Source: an uncultured Bacilli bacterium (lineage in GTDB: Bacteria > Bacillota_I > Bacilli_A > RF39 > UBA660). From it: 56,837 nucleotides of DNA. The notes beneath the pieces were generated by a model. That model was not told the DNA's origin. It was given only the letters and a program-made list of their open reading frames with translations, and made no database searches. The DNA is taken from the NCBI GenBank assembly GCA_910584305.1, contig CAJTZW010000008.1, positions 1 through 56,837 of the forward strand, given 5' to 3'. Made by a program: the position numbers and the translations under genes. Shown here piece by piece: positions 24,266-32,703 of the stretch (positions within the stretch are counted from its first letter, which is position 1; each line of letters begins with the position of its first letter).

Positions 24266-25522
24266 ATGAGGAAAATAAAGTTAAGCAATTTTCCAAAACT
24301 TATTCAAAATGATGCATTTAATACGATTGATTTCATTTTAATATATCCTACTACTTATAAAGAGGAAGATATGTTTTATTTGAACTTGCTATGCCAAAAT
24401 ATTACAAATTCATCAAAACAATATCCTAGTGAACAACAATTTAAAAGGGAGGCACAAAAACGTTTTATTATTGATTATAAAATGAAAACTATTCATTTAA
24501 ATACCAATATATTTATACAGGTTTCTTTACGAGTCCCTAATCCTAAAAAAGTAAAATCTTTTGATTTAGATAGTGCCTTTGAATTTTTTATGGATATGAT
24601 ATATCATCCGAATGTAACAGATGGTGTATTTGATTCATATCAATTTCAACGTGAGAAAAACTTTATTAAGGATTCGTTAGAAAATAGTACGACAAATATT
24701 TATAGTGTAGGGTACCAAAACTTTTTAACATATGTAGATGAGAATGGAATTTTGAAAAACAATTTATATCATAATCAACATTTGTTAGCAAATGTATCAG
24801 AGAAACGTTTATATGAGTTTTATCAGAAAAGTATTTTAAAGAATACTCCATGTATTATTGTGTATGGAGATATTGAAGAGCAAAAAGTGTATTCATTATT
24901 TTCTAAATATATAGATTTGACTCCAAAAGAAATAGAAATTCACCGAAATTATGAATGCTATTTAATTCCACGAAGTGAAACGCAATATATAGAAGAAAAT
25001 TCATCTTTTAATCAATCTGCTTTATATATGGGTTATAAAGTTAAGGATATGAAACGAAGTGATACAATTTATTTGCGCGTATTATCCCGTATTCTAGAAG
25101 GTAGTGAGAACAATCTTCTGTTTAATACATTACGTCTAGAGCATAACTTAGTTTATGATGTACGTTTATCTAGTTTTTTTAAAACAGGATTATTGTTTAT
25201 TGAAACATATTTAAAGGATAGTTCTAAAGAGGAGGCTATTCGTGCAGTTTGTGAAACTTTAGAAAAACTTCGTGACGCTGATTTTGTGAAGGCTTGTTTG
25301 GATAAAATCATTCTTGCTAATACATATCATTTGATTCGTCAGAAGGATTCAAAATACAGTGTTGTAAATGAGTATATCGATGCATGTATGGATATAGAGT
25401 TATCATTAGAAGAAATATATGCTCAATATAAACAATTGGATATTCAGAAATTTATTGAATTTTTGGATAGATTTATATTAGATACAGTATATTTTTTAAG
25501 AGGTGAACCTTGTGAGAAATAA
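24266..25522 (+). CDS. yfmF: M16-like protein YfmF (inactive peptidase subunit)
   Basis: Member of the insulinase/M16 fold lacking the HxxEH zinc site, as expected for YfmF. It pairs with the adjacent YfmH; the two are named in databases as associated with EF-P 5-aminopentanol modification. TLRLEHNLVYDVRLSSFFKTGLLFIETYL near residue 290 is the typical C-terminal M16 segment. 418 residues from the ATG at 24266 after AGAGG. It overlaps yfmH by 11 bases. Confidence 0.82.
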   Translation: MRKIKLSNFPKLIQNDAFNTIDFILIYPTTYKEEDMFYLNLLCQNITNSSKQYPSEQQFKREAQKRFIIDYKMKTIHLNTNIFIQVSLRVPNPKKVKSFDLDSAFEFFMDMIYHPNVTDGVFDSYQFQREKNFIKDSLENSTTNIYSVGYQNFLTYVDENGILKNNLYHNQHLLANVSEKRLYEFYQKSILKNTPCIIVYGDIEEQKVYSLFSKYIDLTPKEIEIHRNYECYLIPRSETQYIEENSSFNQSALYMGYKVKDMKRSDTIYLRVLSRILEGSENNLLFNTLRLEHNLVYDVRLSSFFKTGLLFIETYLKDSSKEEAIRAVCETLEKLRDADFVKACLDKIILANTYHLIRQKDSKYSVVNEYIDACMDIELSLEEIYAQYKQLDIQKFIEFLDRFILDTVYFLRGEPCEK

Positions 25523-26753
25523 TTATATATTCAAAATAGAAAATGGACCAAAATTAATTTTTTATCAAGATACTACTAAGCATTCTGTATCGGCAAATAT
25601 TATTATAAGGTATGGGGGTATTCACCATGATTTTATGCTTAATAAACAAGAATACCATATGGAAGATGGTATGGCTCATTTTTTAGAGCATCTGCTTATT
25701 GAGCATAGTATTTATGGAAATGCTTTAACAGAGTTTCATAACCATTATGTATCGTGTAATGGTTGTACTTCTACCTATATGACTGAGTATTATATTGATA
25801 CTGTGCATGATTTTGAAGAGAATTTGCTTAAATTGATTAAGATGGTTAATGTACCTAATTTTACAAGTGAGGATATAGATACAACAAAATATGCAGTTAT
25901 AGAGGAAATCAGGAAAAATAAGGATTCTAAATTTAGAAATTTAGATATTGTTTCCAAAAAATGTTTGTTTCATAATATTAGGTATGCAAATAATACTGGA
26001 AGTGAAGCATATATTCAAAGTTTGGAATATGATGATGTAAAACTTTGCTATGATGTGTTTTATCAACCTACCAATCAAGTAATCGCTATTTGTGGGAGTT
26101 TTGATGCAGATAAAACAAAAGAGTTAATTGCAAAAACATATAAGGAATTATCTAAAAAGAATACTCAATATACTATACCGGATTTTCAGGAACCGGCTAC
26201 TGTAGTAAAAAAGGAAGATACTTTAGAATTTGACACACATCAGACCTACACACAACTTAACTATAAAGTTGATATTAGTGGTTTTAGTAGTTATGAAAAA
26301 GTAAAAGGATCATTTTATTTAAATTATTTCTTAAAGTATAATTTTGGAATTTCTTCTGATTTATATAAATATATGGTAGAGAATAAAATCACAGTTACAG
26401 ATATTGATATCTCCATTGGCATGATTGATAAATTTGTAATTATTGAAATTGGGGCTTTTACAGAACAAAGTGAATTATTTGCAAAATTGGTTCAAGAGAA
26501 GATGAAAGAAAAAGCATTTGATGAGGAAGATTTTGAAATCAGAAGAAAGAAATCAATTATATCATTAATCTTACGAGAAGAATCCCCAAGCAAAATGTTA
26601 GAACCTTTTGTAGATAATATTATGACATTTGGATACGATGACATAGATAAAATTGAAGATATTGAAGCATATACTTATGAGGAATATACGCATATGATTG
26701 GGCAACTTGACTTTAGTAATTACTGCATCACGCATATTGTGAAGAAGGTATAA
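25512..26753 (+). CDS. yfmH: M16 metallopeptidase YfmH
   Basis: Active partner of YfmF. The inverted zinc motif HFLEH is in EDGMAHFLEHLLIEHS, and the downstream Glu helix is in AVIEEIRKNKDS. 413 residues. A GTG at 25512 after AGGTGAAC is the likely start; a GTG at 25503 overlaps the ribosome-binding site. The gene overlaps yfmF, so both subunits are translationally linked. A terminator follows. Confidence 0.86.
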   Translation: MRNNYIFKIENGPKLIFYQDTTKHSVSANIIIRYGGIHHDFMLNKQEYHMEDGMAHFLEHLLIEHSIYGNALTEFHNHYVSCNGCTSTYMTEYYIDTVHDFEENLLKLIKMVNVPNFTSEDIDTTKYAVIEEIRKNKDSKFRNLDIVSKKCLFHNIRYANNTGSEAYIQSLEYDDVKLCYDVFYQPTNQVIAICGSFDADKTKELIAKTYKELSKKNTQYTIPDFQEPATVVKKEDTLEFDTHQTYTQLNYKVDISGFSSYEKVKGSFYLNYFLKYNFGISSDLYKYMVENKITVTDIDISIGMIDKFVIIEIGAFTEQSELFAKLVQEKMKEKAFDEEDFEIRRKKSIISLILREESPSKMLEPFVDNIMTFGYDDIDKIEDIEAYTYEEYTHMIGQLDFSNYCITHIVKKV

Positions 26754-26758
26754 ATAAT

Positions 26759-26787
26759 AAAAGAAACAATAAAATTTTGTTTCTTTT
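26759..26787 (+). terminator. Terminator after yfmH
   Basis: aagaaaca (26761-26768) pairs with tgtttctt (26778-26785), with flanking A- and T-runs. Confidence 0.78.
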
Positions 26788-26800
26788 TTACATTTCAGAC

Positions 26801-27060
26801 ATAAAATGATACATTTCAGACTGTTTTGTCGAGATATGTACTATTTTATGATAAAGTTAGACTGTGTGTCTATAATTCGATAAAATAAAAACTGCCTAAG
26901 CAGTTACACACTTGTAGTGAGTATTTAGGGCAAAGCCTTTATTTTAACTCTCTATGTCATCTTAAATGGTATTAAAACAAGATTTGTTAATGCATTTTTT
27001 AAAGAATGGTTTTAGATCTATGTCATCTTATTAAGTGTCTTTAAATTTGTATCATTTTAT
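26801..27060. repeat. 260-bp non-coding element with 13-bp perfect terminal inverted repeats
   Basis: ataaaatgataca at 26801-26813 recurs exactly inverted at 27048-27060. Inside are direct repeats: catttcagac (26791 and 26812, flanking and inside the left end) and tctatgtcatctta near 26951 and 27017, plus a hairpin aactgc/gcagtt near 26891. No ORF. Multiple sub-terminal repeats resemble IS21-family ends, so a solo remnant or MITE is likely; this is inference. It fills the yfmH-ZIP gap. Confidence 0.5.
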
Positions 27061-27075
27061 ATAATATTAGTAGCA

Positions 27076-27081
27076 TATAAT
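27076..27081 (+). promoter_or_regulatory. -10 element of the ZIP transporter gene
   Basis: TATAAT (27076-27081) lies only 15 bases from the ATG at 27096; the GGTGAT ribosome-binding site would begin at or next to the transcription start. Confidence 0.55.
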
Positions 27082-27095
27082 TTATTGGTGATTAT

Positions 27096-27830
27096 ATGCC
27101 TTTTTTATTAACAACCATTGCAGGGCTTTCTACCATGATTGGAACATTTTTAATTTTTATTTCTAAGAAGAAAAGTGATTTTATTATACTTGGATCGCTT
27201 AGTTTTGCCGCTGCAGTTATGATGACTGTTTCTTTTACAGATTTAATACCAGAATCTTTTCATATGTTGTCCCTGCAAATTAAAACGTTTCCTACACTTC
27301 TAATATTGCTTATATTTTTGAATATTGGTATTATTTTATCCTTTAGTATTGATAAATATTTACCTGATACATCTAGTGATGGGTTATATAGAGTAGGGTT
27401 GATTTCAATGCTTGCTATTATATTACATAATATACCAGAGGGCATTGCAACATTTATGGCAGGAAATACAGATATTGCTCTTGGAATTACTCTTACAATC
27501 GCAATAGCACTTCATAACATACCAGAGGGTATTAGTATCTCTGTTCCTATTTATTATGCGACAGGAAGCAAAAGAAAGGCTTTATTTTATACGTTTATAT
27601 CAGGGCTTTCTGAATTACTAGGAGCTATTATTACATATTTATTTTTAAAACCATTTATATCTGATTTAGTTATGGGGTGTTTATTTGCTGTAATAGCAGG
27701 TATTATGTTACATATTGCAGTATATGAATTGCTTCCAACTTCTTTAAAATATCAATATAAGAAACTTACAATTATTTTCTTTGTTATTGGTATGTTGTTT
27801 ATGATTACTAGTCATTTGCTATTTAATTAG
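27096..27830 (+). CDS. ZIP-family metal transporter
   Basis: Imports zinc or related divalent metals. 244 residues, about eight helices. The two metal-binding helices contain LHNIPEGIATFMAGN and LHNIPEGISISVPIYYATGSKRKA, the H-x-x-P-E-G pair diagnostic of ZIP/ZupT proteins. SFTDLIPESF is the earlier conserved helix. Its transcription would start almost at the ribosome-binding site. Confidence 0.9.
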   Translation: MPFLLTTIAGLSTMIGTFLIFISKKKSDFIILGSLSFAAAVMMTVSFTDLIPESFHMLSLQIKTFPTLLILLIFLNIGIILSFSIDKYLPDTSSDGLYRVGLISMLAIILHNIPEGIATFMAGNTDIALGITLTIAIALHNIPEGISISVPIYYATGSKRKALFYTFISGLSELLGAIITYLFLKPFISDLVMGCLFAVIAGIMLHIAVYELLPTSLKYQYKKLTIIFFVIGMLFMITSHLLFN

Positions 27831-27838
27831 TTTTATAT

Positions 27839-27844
27839 TATAAT
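27839..27844 (+). promoter_or_regulatory. -10 element of the TSCPD gene
   Basis: TATAAT 17 bases before the ATG at 27861, leaving a leader of about 10 nt starting at GGTGAT. Confidence 0.5.
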
Positions 27845-27860
27845 GAAATTGGTGATTTGT

Positions 27861-28118
27861 ATGAAGTATTATGAATATAATCCGAGTGGAGTTTGTTCTA
27901 AGAAAATGAAATTTGAAATAGATAATGATATTATTAAAAATATTGAGGTTATAGGTGGATGTCCTGGGAATTCTTTAGGTGTAATCTCTTTATGTAAGAA
28001 TCAACCAATTGATACTGTAATAGAAAAATTGAAAGGGATTAAATGTGGCTTTAAAACTACATCTTGTCCAGATCAACTTGCTCAGGCTTTAGAGAAATAT
28101 AAAAAAGAAACAAATTGA
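27861..28118 (+). CDS. TSCPD-domain protein (TIGR03905-like)
   Basis: 85 residues: MKYYEYNPSGVCSKKMKFEI, VIGGCPGNSLGVISL and the closing TSCPDQLAQAL, the name-giving motif. The domain also occurs at the C-terminus of some ribonucleotide reductases and may bind metal through its cysteines; the role of the stand-alone form is unknown. The ATG at 27861 follows GGTGATT. Confidence 0.88.
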   Translation: MKYYEYNPSGVCSKKMKFEIDNDIIKNIEVIGGCPGNSLGVISLCKNQPIDTVIEKLKGIKCGFKTTSCPDQLAQALEKYKKETN

Positions 28119-28132
28119 TGTTTCTTTTTTTT
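28103..28132 (+). terminator. Terminator after the TSCPD gene
   Basis: aaagaaaca pairs with tgtttcttt across a six-base loop, then a T-run; the stem overlaps the stop codon. Confidence 0.82.
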
Positions 28133-28143
28133 GGGTATGAAAA

Positions 28144-28347
28144 CTATCTAAGTTCAAAAGAATGGTCATCGTTTTCATCTAATTCAAATGAATGAGATTC
28201 ATCATCGAAACCTATGCTACTATTTGATTGTTTGTTTGAAACATTGTTTTTACAATGATCACAATTTTTACAACTATTTGTTGCTTTGTTAGTAACATTT
28301 GTCTTTTGCATCTTATTATTTGACTTCATATTTTTATTACTTTTCAT
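28144..28347 (-). CDS. Small Asn/Cys-rich protein, unknown
   Basis: 67 residues from the ATG at 28347 with GGGTGAT four bases upstream. The N-terminus is Lys/Asn-rich, the middle has CKNCDHCKNN (three Cys and one His, possible metal site), and the C-terminus carries two copies of HSFEL in an acidic stretch (ESHSFELDENDDHSFELR). I cannot name the family; small Asn/Cys-rich proteins of this kind are often spore-coat or forespore products, which is only a guess. Its promoter shares the -35 region with the helicase gene. Confidence 0.6.
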   Translation of the reverse strand: MKSNKNMKSNNKMQKTNVTNKATNSCKNCDHCKNNVSNKQSNSSIGFDDESHSFELDENDDHSFELR

Positions 28348-28385
28348 TTTTATCACCCATTCTTATTATGGGTATTGTTATAAAT

Positions 28386-28439
28386 AATATACAACGATAT
28401 GGAAAAAAATTGTCAAAATAGGGGAGAATATGATATACT
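28386..28439. promoter_or_regulatory. Divergent promoters sharing one -35 region
   Basis: Rightward: TTGTCA (28410-28415), 18-base spacer, TGA-TATACT (28431-28439). Leftward: TTGACA (28416-28411) with a -10 of TGTATA or TATATT around 28386-28393. The two -35 hexamers occupy the same bases on opposite strands, so polymerase binding should be mutually exclusive. Confidence 0.6.
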
Positions 28440-28488
28440 TTTCTTAGAATAATAAATGCTAGTATAGGTTTATTGTAGTGGAGGCATT

Positions 28489-31098
28489 ATGAATATTGAA
28501 GATGTATTAGAGCTAGATTGTTACCTATCACAGTCATTTTTAAAGAAAAATAATATTGATATTAGTATATATTCTGACTTAATTGTGACACATAATAAAG
28601 AATATATAGCTAAACATTTTATGGATCAAAAAAATTATTTTAATGACCTTTTTAAAGAAATAGACAATAATATCAATTTGGATACAGAACAGAGAGTTGC
28701 TATATTAACAGATGAAGATTATAATTTAATTATTGCGGGTGCTGGAAGCGGTAAAACGACAACTATGATAGCCAAAATTAAGTATTTAATTGATTATTGC
28801 AATATTAAATCTGAAGAAATTCTTGCAATATCATTTGGTCGAAAAAATACAGAGGAATTAGATTATAAATTAAATGATTTATTTCATTTGCAGGTTAAAA
28901 CAAGCACCTTTCACAAACTTGGATTAGATATTATTAAACTATACGATCAGACAAAATATGATGTAGCCCATGAAAGTCAACTTTATTTTTGTATTCAAAA
29001 TTATATGCAAAAAGAGGTTTATTATTATAAGCAATCATTACATGAATTATTGAATTTTTTAATTTGTTATTTTGAATTTGATCCAGAAATTAAGAATTTT
29101 GAGTCATTAGAGGATTATCATAAATATAAAATAGAAAATACTTATAATACCGTAAGAAGTGATTTGGGTAAATATAATAAAACTGTGATTGATAAAAGAA
29201 CGAAAATAAAACGAACAATTAAGAGCGAATATCTTAGGTCTAAGGCCGAGGTTAATGTTGCTAATTTTTTGTTTTTAAATGGTTTGGACTATGAATATGA
29301 AAGAAAATACAAAAAAGTTTTATTGAAAGGCAGTTATTATCACCCAGATTTTACTGTGATTCAAGGTGAAAATATAGTTTATATAGAAGTATTGTCAATC
29401 AATGAAAATGGAGAAAGTGAAATTTATAATAATAAAGGTCTAGAAAAATATAATTTTGCTATTGATTTAAAAAAACGTTTATTACTTGAGGAAAAAGCAA
29501 ATTTAATTTTAGTTTATGCCTCTTATTTTGATGGATTGTCTCCTATTGAGCATTTAAAATATTCTTTAATTAAATTTGGGTTTGTTTTAAACCAAAGAAC
29601 TGAAGAAGATATATACCATGAATTAATGGAGAGTGATGTAAATAAGTATTATCATAATTTCTCTGTATTGGTTTCTACATTTATTCAAAAATGTAAAATT
29701 AATGAAATAAATCCAGATACATTATTATATTTAAGTACTTTACAGAGTGATAGAAGAACTAAAGAATTTATTCGAGTTATTGTCCCTATTTATCGTTTTT
29801 ACAATAAATACTTAGAAGATAGAAATCTATTGGATTTCGATGATATGATTTTAAAGGCTAAAAATTATTTAGAGAGTAGTGATTCACAATGTGGCTTTCC
29901 GTATAAATATATTATTGTAGATGAGTATCAGGATATATCTAACCAACGTTTTCAATTAATTCAAAATCTATCAAAATTGATAGATTCAAAAATAATAGCC
30001 GTGGGGGATGATTGGCAGTCTATTTTTGGATTTGCTGGGTCAAATGTAGAATTATTTACAAAATTTAAAGAACAAATGGGCTATGCAGAAATATTAAAAA
30101 TACAGCATACATATAGAAATGCCCAAGAATTGATTGATATTGCTGGGGAATTTGTCCAAAAAAATGATGGTCAAATTAAAAAAAGTTTGATTTCTGAAAA
30201 ACATATTGACAAACCTGTTATTGTATATTCTTATGATGATATGGAAAAAGGTACAAAGAATGTGGCTAAGTGTAATGCTATTGTAGAAGCCATTAAGAAT
30301 ATTACACAAATGGATACAAGCGCTAATATTTTGATATTAGGAAGATATAATTTTGATAAATCCACACTAATTGATAGTGACATGTTTAAAGAAAAACCAC
30401 AAAATAAATTAGAATGTATAAATTTTCCAACAACCGATATTACATTTCAGACTATCCATAAATCAAAAGGATTAGAGTATGATTATGTAATCATTGTTAA
30501 TGCAATTGATTCAAAATATGGTTTCCCATCGAAAGTAAATGATGATCCAATTTTTTCTGTATTTAATTTGAATAATAGAGAGAATACAAGTGTATCTTAT
30601 GCAGAAGAAAGAAGGTTATTTTATGTTGCCCTTACAAGGACTAAAAATTCAGTTAGTATTATTGTACCCCGATCTAAACCCTCTCCCTTCATATTGGAAA
30701 TTAAAGATAATATTCATGTAGAATTTAAAGATGATATTATCAACTCTTACTATGAAAAGGCAGAAGAAAATCGTTGCCCCAAGTGCCATGCTTTTTTACA
30801 ATATGGTTTTTCAAATATAGTAAATGACTATGTATATTATTGTACTACTGATACTGAGGTATGTGGTTTTATGACCAATGATTTAAACACTAAAATTAAC
30901 CTTATCAAATGTCCAAATTGCGAGGATGGGTATTTATGTTACAAAACTACTACAGTAAATGGAGTATATATGCTAGGGTGTACAAATTATGATGAAACTG
31001 ATAAAAAAAGGTCATGTGGTTGTGTGTATTTTGTAAGACCGTCTGATGTTAAAAAGGGAGGCTTTAAACATTATCAATCTACAATTCTAAATAGATAA
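28489..31098 (+). CDS. UvrD/helicase IV-like protein with embedded nuclease-like domain and zinc ribbons
   Basis: 869 residues. SF1 helicase motifs: Q-type region LDTEQRVAIL, Walker A IIAGAGSGKTTTM (about 79-91), motif II YIIVDEYQDIS, motif III VGDDWQSIFGFAGS, motif IV-V QHTYRN and TIHKSKGLEYDYVII, motif VI RRLFYVALTRTK. Between motifs Ia and II, about residues 240-310, SKAEVNVANFLFLNGLDYEYE...YHPDF....VYIEV has the E, PDF and ExV spacing of a PDDEXK endonuclease. The last 120 residues hold two Cys4-type zinc ribbons (CPKCHAFL and CPNCEDGYL, each with later Cys pairs). A DNA repair role is probable; a defence role is possible. ATG after GTGGAGG. Confidence 0.85.
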   Translation: MNIEDVLELDCYLSQSFLKKNNIDISIYSDLIVTHNKEYIAKHFMDQKNYFNDLFKEIDNNINLDTEQRVAILTDEDYNLIIAGAGSGKTTTMIAKIKYLIDYCNIKSEEILAISFGRKNTEELDYKLNDLFHLQVKTSTFHKLGLDIIKLYDQTKYDVAHESQLYFCIQNYMQKEVYYYKQSLHELLNFLICYFEFDPEIKNFESLEDYHKYKIENTYNTVRSDLGKYNKTVIDKRTKIKRTIKSEYLRSKAEVNVANFLFLNGLDYEYERKYKKVLLKGSYYHPDFTVIQGENIVYIEVLSINENGESEIYNNKGLEKYNFAIDLKKRLLLEEKANLILVYASYFDGLSPIEHLKYSLIKFGFVLNQRTEEDIYHELMESDVNKYYHNFSVLVSTFIQKCKINEINPDTLLYLSTLQSDRRTKEFIRVIVPIYRFYNKYLEDRNLLDFDDMILKAKNYLESSDSQCGFPYKYIIVDEYQDISNQRFQLIQNLSKLIDSKIIAVGDDWQSIFGFAGSNVELFTKFKEQMGYAEILKIQHTYRNAQELIDIAGEFVQKNDGQIKKSLISEKHIDKPVIVYSYDDMEKGTKNVAKCNAIVEAIKNITQMDTSANILILGRYNFDKSTLIDSDMFKEKPQNKLECINFPTTDITFQTIHKSKGLEYDYVIIVNAIDSKYGFPSKVNDDPIFSVFNLNNRENTSVSYAEERRLFYVALTRTKNSVSIIVPRSKPSPFILEIKDNIHVEFKDDIINSYYEKAEENRCPKCHAFLQYGFSNIVNDYVYYCTTDTEVCGFMTNDLNTKINLIKCPNCEDGYLCYKTTTVNGVYMLGCTNYDETDKKRSCGCVYFVRPSDVKKGGFKHYQSTILNR

Positions 31099-31735
31099 GA
31101 GGAGTAGTGTAGGGGAGTAGGGTATTAATTGCTCATCTTTTTAATGAAAATATAGTTTTAATTATGTCTTATAACCTTTTGATATAGTGAATCATATTTA
31201 AGTGATATCACTTAAAATGAAAATTATACTATGTAGTTGTATTTTATGATGTATTCTTATTTTTGATTTACTTCCCCTATTTTTATGATAAGTCCCCTAC
31301 TTCTTATTAAATGATTTATAAGAAGGGAGTAGGTGGATAGAAATAATTATAAGCCTTTAATACTTATATTACAATATATAATTTGTATGAAATTTAAAAT
31401 CGAGATGAATAACTATTCATCTTTTTATATCTCGATGCAAAATAATGAATCATGTTATTTAAATTGAATGGTTATTCGACTAAATTGAAGTTATTTTAAA
31501 TAAGGTGATGTATTTATAGTGCATTGAATAAAATAAGAATGAACAATTATCTATTTAAATATAAAAACATTACATATTTAGTATGTGCGATGATTTAAAT
31601 TTTATTTAATTATAAATTACATGCTTATATTATTTGATAGTGATTTTAATACTATTATAATAAACTAGTATTATAGTTAATATATTATAGTTAATAAAAA
31701 GGTATACTTTATTATTTAAATTTAAGTTATATATA
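31099..31735. other. AT-rich non-coding segment before dif
   Basis: No supported gene. It holds a 20-bp perfect palindrome (31197-31216), an imperfect hairpin built from cctact..tcttat and ataaga..agtagg (about 31293-31337), a terminator-like hairpin agatgaata/tattcatct followed by T5 (31403-31426) nested in an outer stem atcgag/ctcgat (31399-31436), and direct repeats of attatagttaat near 31671 and 31687. Confidence 0.6.
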
Positions 31736-31763
31736 ACTTCTTATAATATATATTATGTTAACT
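31736..31763. other. dif: Chromosomal dif site, prophage attL
   Basis: The 28 bases consist of arm ACTTCTTATAA, centre TATATA and arm TTATGTTAACT. Compared with B. subtilis dif as I recall it, only three positions differ, and the central six bases are identical. It forms the left boundary of the inovirus prophage; the XerD-side arm plus 12 flanking bases recur at attR. Confidence 0.85.
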
Positions 31764-31774
31764 ATTTTAAATAT

Positions 31775-31800
31775 AATAAAAACGACGTACAAAACGTCGC
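31775..31800 (-). terminator. Terminator of the prophage operon at attL
   Basis: cgacgt (31783-31788) pairs with acgtcg (31794-31799); on the minus strand the stem is followed by T5 and more T/A. It stops phage transcription just before dif. Confidence 0.8.
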
Positions 31801-31844
31801 ATTTTATCTCTATTAATAATTTCTATCATTCTTCATACCCTAAT

Positions 31845-32072
31845 CTAAAATGGCAAAAATATTTTACCTTCACTATCAAACATTGGATATTTTATATTTG
31901 CACAAATTACTAATATGCCTAATAATAATAAAAATATCATAATAATATAAAATGTATGTTTTTCAATTCTTTTATCATTAAATAAATTAACTGAAAGTAC
32001 CATAACCATTACTAAATATAATGAAATCGGTGCTGATAAGCAATAAAAGACAAACAATATTTTATCTAACAT
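31845..32072 (-). CDS. Prophage small two-helix membrane protein
   Basis: 75 residues with two hydrophobic helices (about 5-28 and 42-60) and no recognised domain. Last gene of the prophage operon. The GTAGGAGAGTAG sequence before its ATG is also the end of the preceding gene, so the two are tightly linked. Confidence 0.65.
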   Translation of the reverse strand: MLDKILFVFYCLSAPISLYLVMVMVLSVNLFNDKRIEKHTFYIIMIFLLLLGILVICANIKYPMFDSEGKIFLPF

Positions 32073-32074
32073 AA

Positions 32075-32410
32075 CTACTCTCCTACTCTATCTAATCTAT
32101 TAAAATTACAAACTACTAATCTATCTAACTCTATAAAACTCTTTAATGGTTTTTTTGTATAAAACTCTAATTCTTTTAATTTTTGTTTAATCTCTTTTTT
32201 GCCTAATTCACTAAAATTTTTCATAATATAATCTAAAATATAATCGATTCTATGCAACATAAACGAAACATCAATACATGAATCATAAGCTAACGTATGC
32301 AATTGATAATATTTGCATTTTATCTCATCAAAACTTCTATTTTTAATATATGGCAAATCATTTACATTAAAAGGATTTTGTATTTCAAATCTATTATTTC
32401 TGTAATTCAT
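32075..32410 (-). CDS. Prophage hypothetical protein, 111 residues
   Basis: Soluble, charged protein starting MNYRNNRFEIQNPFNV, with a helical C-terminal half (FSELGKKEIKQKLKELEFYTKKPLKSF). No family recognised. The ATG at 32410 is chosen because GTGAGGAAAATAAAG precedes it; longer in-frame starts overlap the upstream small gene, whose end overlaps this start by 17 bases. Confidence 0.6.
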   Translation of the reverse strand: MNYRNNRFEIQNPFNVNDLPYIKNRSFDEIKCKYYQLHTLAYDSCIDVSFMLHRIDYILDYIMKNFSELGKKEIKQKLKELEFYTKKPLKSFIELDRLVVCNFNRLDRVGE

Positions 32411-32531
32411 CTTTATTTTCCTCACGTTCTTTTTTAATTTTTTCATTTTTAATCATATTGTTCCACAAACTAATTACTACATAAATATAAAAAATTACTA
32501 ATAAAAACCAAATAAAATATTCTAATTTCAT
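32394..32531 (-). CDS. Prophage 45-residue single-helix membrane protein
   Basis: Short frame: one hydrophobic helix at residues 5-25 (YFIWFLLVIFYIYVVISLW), then a Lys/Glu-rich tail ending DELQK. It lies within the compact operon, with GGGGAGTGATTAT-like sequence before its ATG, and overlaps the next gene. Inoviruses usually encode several such tiny membrane proteins. Confidence 0.6.
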   Translation of the reverse strand: MKLEYFIWFLLVIFYIYVVISLWNNMIKNEKIKKEREENKDELQK

Positions 32532-32553
32532 CTATAATCACTCCCCTACTCAC

Positions 32554-32703
32554 TTAATAAATTGAAATCTGCTTATATCCTAAATATTTTATCTTTTTTG
32601 AATACCTAATTTTTTTTAGAAATTGCTCTAATAAGAAAGGACTTCCTATTTTTTTTACAAACGAATTATTTGTTTGTAAATCTTTTAAATAAACTTCATA
32701 CAT
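32554..32703 (-). CDS. Prophage 49-residue basic protein
   Basis: Starts MYEVYLKDLQTNNSF and is Lys-rich (QFLKKIRYSKKIKYLGYK). The ATG overlaps the end of rep (ATGTATGA) and has AGAGGTA upstream, so translation is probably coupled to Rep. No family recognised. Confidence 0.55.
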   Translation of the reverse strand: MYEVYLKDLQTNNSFVKKIGSPFLLEQFLKKIRYSKKIKYLGYKQISIY

